Assembly (NCBI RefSeq): GCF_022479115.1 | Contig: NZ_CP092497.1 | Location: 8,618,001 to 8,682,000, forward strand | Length of the DNA stretch: 64,000 bases | Source: Amycolatopsis sp. EV170708-02-1 | Lineage (GTDB): Bacteria > Actinomycetota > Actinomycetes > Mycobacteriales > Pseudonocardiaceae | Direction of reading: 5' to 3' | Shown here: in pieces, positions 57,732-64,000 of the stretch | Layout: each line of letters begins with the position of its first letter | Numbering within the stretch: position 1 is the stretch's first letter | Made by a program: the position numbers and the translations under genes | The notes under the pieces: model-generated | Told to the model about the DNA's origin: nothing | Seen by the model: only the letters and a program-made list of their open reading frames with translations | The model's database searches: none

Positions 57732-58553
57732 TCATCCCGGGTAGATCGTCAGCAGTTTCGCGAGCTCGTCCTCGGTGAGGACGACGTCCAGCTCGCGCAG
57801 TGTCGCGTCGAGCCGCTCGGGCGGGATCGTGGTGGTCTCCTTGGTCCCGTCCGGGCGTTCGACGGTGAACTCTTCGCCGACCAGTTTGCGGCTGAGCCCT
57901 TCCTCCAGGCGCATGACCACCAGCTGCCCGGTGAACGGCGACCGCGGATGTGTCGACGTGTAGTGGTGGTAGACCTCGTAGTCGATCCGGTGCATCGGCG
58001 TGAGCGTGAAGGCGTGCAGGTCGGTCCAGTCTTCGCCCTCCTTCTTCTGCAGGCGCCACCAGTCGCCGTCGGCGACGAGCCGGTGCGGCCAGCCCGCCTG
58101 ATCCACCACCGCGCCGTCGACCAAGGGCATCGGCACCAGCATCCCGGCGCCGAAGCCGACGTCGACCAGGTGCTGGACGCCGTCCGCCTCGACCGCGAGC
58201 GTCATATGCGTGTACGGCCCGTTCTTCTGCGGCTGCACGCGGGCGACCAGGCGGCGCACGGGGTAGCCGAGCTGCTCGGCGGCCGCGGCGAAAAGGCTTC
58301 CGTGCTCGTAACAGTAGCCACCGCGATGACGGCCGACGAGTTTTCCGATCACGTCTTCGAGGGCGATTCCCTTGTGCTGCCCCAAAACCACGTCGACGTT
58401 CTCGAACGGGACGGCGAGGACGTGCGCCTTCGCCAGCTCTCGCAACGCGGCGGCGGAGGGCGTCTCGCGCTTCTGACCGATCCGGCCGAGGTACGCGTCG
58501 AGGTCGAGGGTGCCGACGGTCCATTCGTCGACCTGCTCAGGTGCGATTGTCAT
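57732..58553 (-). CDS. nat: Arylamine N-acetyltransferase
   Basis: A 273-residue NAT. The Cys-His-Asp triad is visible: Cys in HRGGYCYEHGSLFAAAA, His in YTHMTLAVE and Asp in HLVDVGFGAG. The end KLVGEEFTVERPDGTKETTTIPPERLDATLRELDVVL is the usual third domain. Transfers acetyl from acetyl-CoA to aromatic amines or hydrazines; in mycobacteria linked to lipid and xenobiotic metabolism, in some actinomycetes (RifF-like) to ansamycin ring closure. No polyketide genes here, so xenobiotic type is likelier. Confidence 0.93.
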   Translation of the reverse strand: MTIAPEQVDEWTVGTLDLDAYLGRIGQKRETPSAAALRELAKAHVLAVPFENVDVVLGQHKGIALEDVIGKLVGRHRGGYCYEHGSLFAAAAEQLGYPVRRLVARVQPQKNGPYTHMTLAVEADGVQHLVDVGFGAGMLVPMPLVDGAVVDQAGWPHRLVADGDWWRLQKKEGEDWTDLHAFTLTPMHRIDYEVYHHYTSTHPRSPFTGQLVVMRLEEGLSRKLVGEEFTVERPDGTKETTTIPPERLDATLRELDVVLTEDELAKLLTIYPG

Positions 58554-58710
58554 GCCCCGAGATTGACACCTCCACCTAACTCGAAGTCAAGGCCGGCCAA
58601 CTGGTAACTGGCAACGGCCACCGACTTTCGTCACTTCCACGGACGAGTGACGATTGGCCACCCTTCCGGAGTGAGCCGGTGAAACACACCGGCCTGGAAG
58701 GAGAAAGCAG

Positions 58711-59490
58711 ATGAGGACTCGTACCCTCGTCGCCGGTCTGCTGACCGGCGCGGCCGCCGTGCTCGGGTTGGCGATGCCTGCTGCCGCCGCCGAACCGCCC
58801 TCGGGCGTACAGCCGCTGATCGTGGGCGGTGTGGACGCGACCGAAACCTACAGCTTCATGGCGTCCATGCAGACCAAGAGCGGCGACCACAACTGTGGCG
58901 CGTCCCTGATCAGCCCGGAGTGGCTGGTGACCGCCGCGCACTGCGTCGAGGGTGAGCAGCCGTCGAACTGGCAGTACCGCATCAACACCACCGACCACAC
59001 CAAGGGCGGCGAGGTCGCCGAGGTGGACAAGTTCGTGGTCCACGAGAAGTACGACGGCTCCGGCCCGTACGACATCGCCCTGGTGCACCTGACCAAGCCG
59101 GCGGAGGCGGCGCCGATCGAGATCGGCCAGTCGCCGGCGGCGGGCACCGACGTGCGGGAGATCGGCTGGGGGCTGACCTGCCCCACGCGCGGCTGCGGTG
59201 AGGCGCCGGTGGTGCTCCAGCAGCTCGACACCAAGATCGCCGAAGACTCCGGATGCTCCGGCTCCGGCGCGTACGACGCGCAGAGCGAGCTCTGCATGGA
59301 CAACCAGGGTGGCAAGGCGAGCGCCTGCTACGGCGACTCGGGCGGCCCCGCCGTGGTCAAGAACGGCGACAAGTGGACGCTGGTCGGCGCCACCAGCCGC
59401 GGTCAGACCGCCAGCTGCCCGGAAATGCCGGGCATCTACACCGACGTGACCGCGTTCACCGACTGGATCAAGCAGCAGACCGGCAAGTAG
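58711..59490 (+). CDS. Secreted trypsin-like serine protease (S1)
   Basis: A 259-residue extracellular protease. Signal peptide RTLVAGLLTGAAAVLGLAMPAAA, short propeptide, mature start IVGG near 37. Triad: His in TAAHCVEG, Asp in YDIALVHL, Ser in CYGDSGGPAVV. Six Cys in mature form allow three disulfides. Ends in FTDWIKQQTGK as Streptomyces trypsins do. GGAGAAAG ribosome site. A long hairpin follows directly. Confidence 0.96.
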   Translation: MRTRTLVAGLLTGAAAVLGLAMPAAAAEPPSGVQPLIVGGVDATETYSFMASMQTKSGDHNCGASLISPEWLVTAAHCVEGEQPSNWQYRINTTDHTKGGEVAEVDKFVVHEKYDGSGPYDIALVHLTKPAEAAPIEIGQSPAAGTDVREIGWGLTCPTRGCGEAPVVLQQLDTKIAEDSGCSGSGAYDAQSELCMDNQGGKASACYGDSGGPAVVKNGDKWTLVGATSRGQTASCPEMPGIYTDVTAFTDWIKQQTGK

Positions 59491-59497
59491 ACACCGT

Positions 59498-59550
59498 CAG
59501 TGCGCGGTGGCGCCCGATACTCCTGCGATATCGGACGCCGCCGCGCACTG
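59498..59550 (+). terminator. Protease gene terminator
   Basis: A 53-nt hairpin: CAGTGCGCGG at the left pairs with CCGCGCACTG at the right, with GGCG/CGCC and CCGATA/TATCGG inside, a few mismatches, and an 8-9-nt loop. It starts 7 nt after the protease stop. Confidence 0.75.
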
Positions 59551-59573
59551 CTGTGTAATCGGCCTCAGGCATG

Positions 59574-59605
59574 AAAAAACCGCCTCGATGCTGATCGAGG
59601 CGGTT
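59574..59605 (-). terminator. Intrinsic terminator of the tRNA operon
   Basis: On the minus strand AACCGCCTCGAT, a 4-nt loop and ATCGAGGCGGTT are followed by a T-run (59579-59574). A classical rho-independent terminator, 11 nt after the tRNA-Phe end. Confidence 0.9.
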
Positions 59606-59615
59606 CGTTGAGCGG

Positions 59616-59689
59616 TGGCCAGGGCCGGGGTCGAACCGGCGACCTTCCGCTTTTCAGGCGGACGCTCGTACCAACTGAGCTACCTGGCC
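59616..59689 (-). tRNA. tRNA-Phe (GAA)
   Basis: 74 nt. Acceptor GGCCAGG/CCTGGCC, anticodon stem TCCGC/GCGGA with loop CTGAAAA giving anticodon GAA, TpsiC arm GGTTCGACC, discriminator A. No encoded CCA within the folded part. Last of three tRNA genes transcribed together on the minus strand. Confidence 0.96.
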
Positions 59690-59720
59690 GGGAACGCCGG
59701 CGAGGAGCCGAACGATCTTG

Positions 59721-59794
59721 CGACCCTGACGGGACTCGAACCCGCGACCTTCGCCGTGACAGGGCGACGCGCTAACCAACTGCGCCACAGGGCC
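59721..59794 (-). tRNA. tRNA-Asp (GTC)
   Basis: 74 nt. Acceptor GGCCCTG pairs with CAGGGTC, anticodon stem TCGCC/GGCGA with loop CTGTCAC giving GTC, TpsiC arm GGTTCGAGT, discriminator G. Middle gene of the cluster, 31 nt upstream of tRNA-Phe. Confidence 0.96.
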
Positions 59795-59822
59795 TTGCAT
59801 ACTGCTTTGTAACTGTACTGCG

Positions 59823-59895
59823 TACTCCCAACGGGATTCGAACCCGCGTTGCCGCCTTGAAAGGGCGGAGTCCTAGGCCGCTGGACGATGGGAGC
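59823..59895 (-). tRNA. tRNA-Glu (TTC)
   Basis: 73 nt. Acceptor GCTCCCA/TGGGAGT, anticodon stem CCGCC/GGCGG with loop CTTTCAA giving TTC, TpsiC arm GGTTCGAAT, discriminator A. First gene of the cluster. The Glu-Asp-Phe order is common in actinobacteria. Confidence 0.96.
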
Positions 59896-60040
59896 CCGGT
59901 TCGGTTTCGGCGAACCGACCGACCCGCGCTCTCCGGTGTCCCCGGGAGCGAACATAACTATAGGACACCCCCATTTCCGCTCCCGCACAGGGGGTCCTCT
60001 AGTTGTTCACAGGGCTGGGACCTGCGAGAACGCGGCGAGT

Positions 60041-60820
60041 TCAGGATATCAGGACCAAGGCGTCCTCGAGGGCTCCGAGGCGCCGCCGAAGCTCCTCCCG
60101 CTCGTCGCCCGTGAGAGTGACGGCGAGGAGCTCGGCCACGCGCCGATCGGTCAGGTCCTCCGCGTGCCGCCACCGCTGCCGCAGATCGCCCTTCGCCTCC
60201 GCCGCGGCGATCAGCCGGTCGGCGGCCTCCTCGGACCACGCGGTGCGCAGGAGGCGGGCGCGGCCGCCTTCCGGATCCGCGACGACCGCCTCGGGCACCG
60301 TCAGGCCCACCGCGCGAAGGGCGGCGAAGTGGAGGCCGCCACGAAACTCGCGGAAGACCATGAGCGCGAACGCCAGCCTTTCGACGTCGTCCACCGGACG
60401 TCCGGCGAGTTGCCAGCCGGCGAACAACGCGAGACCGCTCGCGTCCGCGGCGTCCACGAGACGGAACAGCAGCTCCGCCGGACGGCCGGGCTCGCCGGCA
60501 CCCGAAAGGTTGACGCGTGCCCAGTTGGCCAATGACCGCGAGTAGGCGCGGACCGCGGAGGCCGCGTCGAACGCCGCTGTCGCGGACGGGAGGGCGTACT
60601 CGAAGAGCCAAGACGGGAAGATCCCGAACAGCTCCGCGACCACCTTCGGCGGCGGGTCGCCCAGGACGGCGGACCGGCCGCGCAGGTACAGCGTCCGCGG
60701 TGACAGCCCCACCTCCGCCTCGACCGCGGCGAGCTCCGGAGAGGTCATGAACTTCCCGCCCAGCACCTGCACCGGACCCCGGATCTCCCGCGCCACCGCG
60801 ATCGCCGCTTCGTCGGCCAT
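60041..60820 (-). CDS. SCO6745-like protein (helix-rich, unknown function)
   Basis: A 259-residue protein. ATG at 60820 follows GGAAGGTG. REIRGPVQVLGGKFMTSPELAAVEAEVGLSPRTLYLRGRSAVLGDPPPKVVAELFGIFPSWLF and LLFRLVDAADASGLALFAGWQLAGRP match the pattern I recall for the SCO6745 family of actinobacteria. It lacks an obvious HTH or catalytic motif. A small dyad TAACA-G-TGTTA lies about 35 bp upstream. Role unknown. Confidence 0.72.
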   Translation of the reverse strand: MADEAAIAVAREIRGPVQVLGGKFMTSPELAAVEAEVGLSPRTLYLRGRSAVLGDPPPKVVAELFGIFPSWLFEYALPSATAAFDAASAVRAYSRSLANWARVNLSGAGEPGRPAELLFRLVDAADASGLALFAGWQLAGRPVDDVERLAFALMVFREFRGGLHFAALRAVGLTVPEAVVADPEGGRARLLRTAWSEEAADRLIAAAEAKGDLRQRWRHAEDLTDRRVAELLAVTLTGDEREELRRRLGALEDALVLIS

Positions 60821-60948
60821 GTCGCCACACCTTCCCGCCCGTTGTTTGATAACAGTGTTACACAACCGGCGGACGGGCGTCGAGGACAAAACGAAGGCCC
60901 GGCTGCGCGGCACACCCCGCGCGACCGGGCCTTCGTGAACGAACGAAC

Positions 60949-61206
60949 TCAGCGCTGAACGGGCGCCTGCCCGTCCTCGTCCAGCGTCAACCCCAGCATG
61001 TCCAGCAACTGGACGCAGTCATCGACGCCCAGCGCCCCGTTGGCCACCGCCAGCCGGGCGCGCCGCACCTGATCGTCGGACACGCGCTGAGCGTCCCCCT
61101 GACCCGTGCGCTGCGCCGGCAGACCACCGGCCAACGTCGTCGAGCTTCCCCCATCGGCACCTTCGTACCGAAGGAGGAACTGTCGCACTTCCACAGACCC
61201 ACCCAT
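60949..61206 (-). CDS. Small hypothetical protein
   Basis: An 85-residue protein. ATG at 61206 with GGAGG 4 nt upstream. VEVRQFLLRYEGADGGSS at the start and a C-terminal helical part VRRARLAVANGALGVDDCVQLLDMLGLTLDEDG. The composition is normal for coding DNA of this genome. No family recognised. Confidence 0.65.
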   Translation of the reverse strand: MGGSVEVRQFLLRYEGADGGSSTTLAGGLPAQRTGQGDAQRVSDDQVRRARLAVANGALGVDDCVQLLDMLGLTLDEDGQAPVQR

Positions 61207-61718
61207 GGTTCCTCCAGACGGCCAACGAACAGCTTGGCCGCGAGGCTAGCCAGAGCCGGCCGCGACACACAGCCCCCGGAGAGTGAACCTGTCGCCACGC
61301 TCCGCACAACGCAGAGCGATCACGCGCACACCCGCGCCACATGAACCACAGGCGAACCAGAGGTGGCGCCCCGACCGGAATTCTGCCCGCGCCCACTCGC
61401 CCTTCTCAGGAAACCGTGCAACAATCGATTTGCTGACACACCCCCGGTCAGCGCCTGTGGAGATCCCCTCCGACCCCCGCGTTCCTCCCCCTGGCGCGGG
61501 GTCGCTCCGTTTTCTGGGGGCCACCCCCAGACCCCAGGTTCCTTCAGGTGGCGGTTGGCAGCCCATGCCCGGTCCCGTTGATTTTTCCTCTTCCGGTTGC
61601 GGTTCGTGATCACGGGAAAAGGATTTCCTGTCGGCGTTGGGCCGTTCGAGACAAGAAAATCGGTGTGTCGTGGCTCACTGTGGTTGGTTTGCCGAGACCG
61701 AACCGTTATCGTGGCCCG
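61207..61718. other. Intergenic region with two G/C hairpins
   Basis: About 510 bp. Holds CCCCGCG/CGCGGGG (61475-61481/61495-61501) and TCTGGGGG-cca-CCCCCAGA (61513-61531). A minus-strand frame ending at 61246 has an interesting C-terminal stretch (LWFACGSCGAGVRVIALRC) but no usable start close to it, and was not accepted. Promoters of both flanking genes lie here. Confidence 0.4.
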
Positions 61719-62138
61719 GTGCCCCTTCCTTCCCTGAGCCGTCGTAGCGGCAGCCGCACGAACCTGAAGCCGGTCAACCCCGGTCGTCACCGCAACTCCC
61801 CCACCAAGGAGGCCGAAGCGGTCGTCGAAGACACGGAGCTCACCAGCTACCTTCGTGCCCTCGCCCCGGAGAACGACCCGGAAAGCACCGGCACCGGCAA
61901 GCGTTTCGGCGAAGCGCAGGTCTTCCAGCTGCGGATGAACCTCATCGCCTGCGAACAGCTCAAGGACGCCGCCGCCGAGCGCAACCTGTCGCCGCAGGCG
62001 CTGGCGCAGGAATGGATCCTCGAGCGCCTTTCGTGGGAGTCGCAGGCCAACTCGGCCCAGCAGCGCCGCCACGAAGAGGCCCACACCGACGAATTCCGCT
62101 TCGACGCCAACGCGTGGGATCAGCCCGTTCCGCGCTGA
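61719..62138 (+). CDS. Hypothetical actinobacterial protein
   Basis: A 139-residue protein from GTG 61719. No ribosome site, and TTATCG lies 7-12 nt upstream, so it may be leaderless. Basic N-terminus (LSRRSGSRTNLKPVNPGRHRNS), then a helical core (EAQVFQLRMNLIACEQLKDAAAERNLSPQALAQEWILERLSWE) resembling a ribbon-helix-helix or CopG-like arm, and an acidic tail. Possibly DNA-binding; not recognised with certainty. A strong terminator follows. Confidence 0.7.
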   Translation: MPLPSLSRRSGSRTNLKPVNPGRHRNSPTKEAEAVVEDTELTSYLRALAPENDPESTGTGKRFGEAQVFQLRMNLIACEQLKDAAAERNLSPQALAQEWILERLSWESQANSAQQRRHEEAHTDEFRFDANAWDQPVPR

Positions 62139-62188
62139 CTCTCACCCCGGAACGGAACAGCACAACAGAAGAAGCTTGAGCAGCAAAG

Positions 62189-62224
62189 GGAAAAGCCCCC
62201 GGCGAGATCGCCGGGGGCTTTTCC
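62189..62224. terminator. Bidirectional intrinsic terminator
   Basis: A 17-bp stem (GGAAAAGCCCCCGGCGA with its partner) around a 2-nt loop, with A-run on one side and T-run on the other. It serves the plus-strand hypothetical gene and the convergent cold-shock gene. Confidence 0.9.
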
Positions 62225-62255
62225 GATCAGTCTGAGCAACGCCTGAAGGGCGGAC

Positions 62256-62459
62256 TCAGATCGCGCGGACCTTCTGGGCCTGCGGGCCCTTCTGGCCCTG
62301 ACCGACCTCGAACTCCACTCGCTGGTTCTCCTCGAGCGTGCGGAAACCGCGCCCCTCGATCTCCGAGTAGTGAACGAAGACGTCGCCCTCGCCGCCATCC
62401 TGCGCGATGAAGCCGAAGCCCTTCTCCGCGTTGAACCACTTCACAGTGCCTTGCGCCAC
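62256..62459 (-). CDS. cspA: Cold-shock protein CspA-like
   Basis: A 67-residue single cold-shock domain. [36 protein letters not shown] shows RNP1 (KGFGFI) and RNP2 (VFVHY). Binds single-stranded RNA/DNA as an RNA chaperone. Length is exactly that of the family. The gap upstream is long (about 420 bp), so a long regulated 5' leader is possible. Confidence 0.97.
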   Translation of the reverse strand: MAQGTVKWFNAEKGFGFIAQDGGEGDVFVHYSEIEGRGFRTLEENQRVEFEVGQGQKGPQAQKVRAI

Positions 62460-62913
62460 CGCTTTACTCCTCGTTGCACATCCGCTTCGAGTGCCTCCGA
62501 AGCGACACCCAGACCGTCCCGGGCGGTTCCAACGAGTCGAGCGAAGAGCGCGTCACCGGCTCATGGCTCGCGTCAGAAGTTCCGCGAGTGTGAAGCCACG
62601 AACACGCAAAACGACGGCCTGATGGCAGCGTACCGGGATCTGGCCATATTTGAAGCCCGTGATCGGACTCTGGGCACCCCCAAGTACCAAGGTCACCGGA
62701 ACGTCGTATACCGATCCGGCTTCTGTCGGACCCCCTCGCTAGCCTGTCGCCGCACGCCGACCTCAGGTCATCGCCGGACACGGACCGAAGTCGGCCATGC
62801 CCCGATCGTGAACTACGATCCACCCGATTGTGACTCGCATCACTCTCGGTGGGATCAACTTACGGGGCTGTCCGGACGTCATGGTCGGTGTACAGGGGAG
62901 CAAAGGGGAAGCT
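62460..62913. other. Long divergent intergenic region between cspA and the L,D-transpeptidase
   Basis: Some 420-450 bp without a supported gene. It holds the cspA leader, a GATCGT-gaact-ACGATC dyad near 62805-62821 and a Crp-like site at 62829-62844. A 119-codon minus frame here looks like chance. Confidence 0.4.
62829..62844. promoter_or_regulatory. Crp-like site
   Basis: TGTGA-CTCGCA-TCACT matches the TGTGA-N6-TCACA consensus at nine of ten positions, 37-85 bp upstream of the possible starts of the L,D-transpeptidase gene. Candidate Crp/FNR-family site. Confidence 0.4.
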
Positions 62914-64000
62914 TTGAGGTTCACGGAAACCGCGCGCCGCCGGGCGGCGATCGCGGCACTGGGGTTGGTGGCCGTTCTGACGCTGGGGGCGTGCAGCAGC
63001 GAGCCGACCGTGTCGGCCAGCGGGCCGGACGGCGGCGGGCCGGTCAGCAGCGACACCGGCGGCAAGGCGCCCGCGCCCGCCAAGCTGACGTACGAGCCCG
63101 CCGCGGGCGCGCAGGACGTCGCGCCCGGGCAGCCCATCAAGGTCAGCGTCGCCGACGGCACGCTCGACCAGGTCGTGCTGACCAATCCGGACGGCAAGCA
63201 GGTCGCGGGGCAGCCGTCCGAGGACAAGAAGAGCTGGTCCACCACCGAGCAGCTCGGCTACGGCAAGTCCTACACGTGGTCCGGCAAGGCCACCGGCACC
63301 GACGGCAAGCCCGTCGACATCGGCGGCGCCTTCACCACGGTCAAGCCGCGCAAGCAGGTGGGCGCGAACATCAACGTCTTCGACGGGCAGACCTACGGCG
63401 TCGCCATGCCGATCACGCTGACGTTCCCGAGCAAGGTCACCGACAAGGCCTCCGTCGAGAAGGCGCTGTCGGTCGAGACCACGCCCAAGACCGAGGGTTC
63501 CTGGGCCTGGGTCCACGACGACACCTCGGTGCACTGGCGGCCGAAGGCGTACTGGCAGCCCGGCACCACGGTGAAGTTCAACGCCAAGATCTACGGCGTC
63601 AAGATCGGCGAAGGCGTGTACGGCAAGGAAGACCGCTCGGCGAGCTTCACGATCGGCCGCTCGCAGATCGTCAAGGGCAACACCCAGACCCACCGGCTCG
63701 TGGTGATCCGCGACGGGCAGCAGATCGCGGACTACCCGGCCAGCTACGGCCTCGACGCCGACCCGGGCCGCGTCACGCCGAGCGGCACGCACGTGGTGAT
63801 GTCCAAGCACGACACGTATTCGATGACCAACGAACGCTACGACTACGAGAACATCGTCGTGCCGTCCGCGGTGCGGTTCTCGACCAACGGCGAGTTCATC
63901 CACGGCTACGCGCCTTCGATCTGGGCGCAGGGCAAGAAGAACATCTCGCACGGCTGCGTGAACCTGGCGCCGGCGAACGCCAAGGCGTACATGGACGGCG
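62914..64000 (+). CDS. L,D-transpeptidase lipoprotein (YkuD), second copy, 3' end beyond window
   Basis: About 362 residues are visible. TTG at 62914 is preferred (AAGGGGAA 4-11 nt upstream) and gives RFTETARRRAAIAALGLVAV with lipobox TLGAC; ATG 62881 is an in-frame alternative. Two Ig-like domains (about 45-235) precede the YkuD domain; the catalytic set is HGYAPSIWAQGKKNISHGCVNLAPANAKAYM. It is a paralogue of the gene at 9394 but in another context. Makes 3-3 peptidoglycan cross-links on the outer membrane face. Confidence 0.93.
   Translation, partial: MRFTETARRRAAIAALGLVAVLTLGACSSEPTVSASGPDGGGPVSSDTGGKAPAPAKLTYEPAAGAQDVAPGQPIKVSVADGTLDQVVLTNPDGKQVAGQPSEDKKSWSTTEQLGYGKSYTWSGKATGTDGKPVDIGGAFTTVKPRKQVGANINVFDGQTYGVAMPITLTFPSKVTDKASVEKALSVETTPKTEGSWAWVHDDTSVHWRPKAYWQPGTTVKFNAKIYGVKIGEGVYGKEDRSASFTIGRSQIVKGNTQTHRLVVIRDGQQIADYPASYGLDADPGRVTPSGTHVVMSKHDTYSMTNERYDYENIVVPSAVRFSTNGEFIHGYAPSIWAQGKKNISHGCVNLAPANAKAYMDG

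Noticed and set aside
61246..61566. 106-codon minus-strand frame ending LWFACGSCGAGVRVIALRC...
   Set aside because: The C-terminal part looks protein-like, but the only starts lie far upstream in low-complexity sequence with hairpins and no ribosome site.
62464..62823. 119-codon minus-strand frame upstream of cspA
   Set aside because: Arg/Ser/Asp-rich composition, no ribosome site and no motif; more likely leader and promoter DNA.

Overview
The window is GC-rich actinobacterial DNA (strong G/C at third codon positions, many GTG starts, GTGA/ATGA/TTGA stop-start overlaps). Gene content and order point to a Pseudonocardiaceae-type organism, most likely Amycolatopsis or a close relative. The first ~25 kb match, from memory, the mycobacterial Rv0474-Rv0496 neighbourhood: ppx, regX3-senX3, gpmA, YbjN, mshA, L,D-transpeptidase, murB, DUF2505, DUF2516, hbhA and the XRE regulator beside hbhA. 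DUF397, DUF5753-XRE and DUF574 genes are typical of filamentous actinomycetes. No dnaA, rRNA, phage, insertion sequence or CRISPR array was seen.

Layout. 0-12 kb: phosphate two-component system with a PHO-box-like repeat, a LuxR-type regulator with a lipoprotein, phosphoglycerate mutase, mycothiol glycosyltransferase mshA, cell-wall genes (L,D-transpeptidase, murB). 12-25 kb: methyltransferase, DedA, purU, FMN protein, quinone-type reductase, glycine-betaine importer parts without an ATPase, an aromatic-amino-acid-lyase homologue with an altered MIO triad, YbaK deacylase, hbhA with its XRE regulator and operator. 25-33 kb: VOC, CGNR, DUF445, DapC-like aminotransferase, a sigma factor, a secreted Pro/Thr-rich protein, MocR/YczE divergent pair. 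33-40 kb: Clp_N plus HTH pair with a twin operator, PP2C-like protein, D-cysteine desulfhydrase, TetR-controlled amidase/MpaB-type oxygenase operon. 40-48 kb: four-gene envelope cluster with YtkA/FixH-like proteins, then a DUF397 / small zinc-like proteins / DUF574 methyltransferases / XRE-DUF5753 block. 48-58 kb: gnd, a fused HTH-Clp_N protein with the same twin operator, FAD reductase (frameshifted), NCS2 permease, a PAS-GGDEF-EAL protein, arylamine N-acetyltransferase. 58-64 kb: secreted trypsin, tRNA-Phe/Asp/Glu, cold-shock protein, second L,D-transpeptidase running off the end.

Most notable observations. (1) Two loci 17 kb apart encode the same HTH plus Clp_N architecture, once split and once fused. 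Both have a pair of GTCAAC-N4/5-GTTGAC inverted repeats that coincide with the -35 and -10 of a leaderless promoter. (2) A family of intergenic palindromes (core GAAGGACGCTTTC) sits at gene 3' ends, with compensatory changes in both arms. (3) A 21-bp periodic array flips orientation at its centre. (4) Three genes are each broken by one apparent 1-nt deletion in a G/C run, which may be sequencing error. (5) There are two groups of DnaA-box-like sites far from any replication gene. All functional assignments are from reading the sequence; no database search was run.
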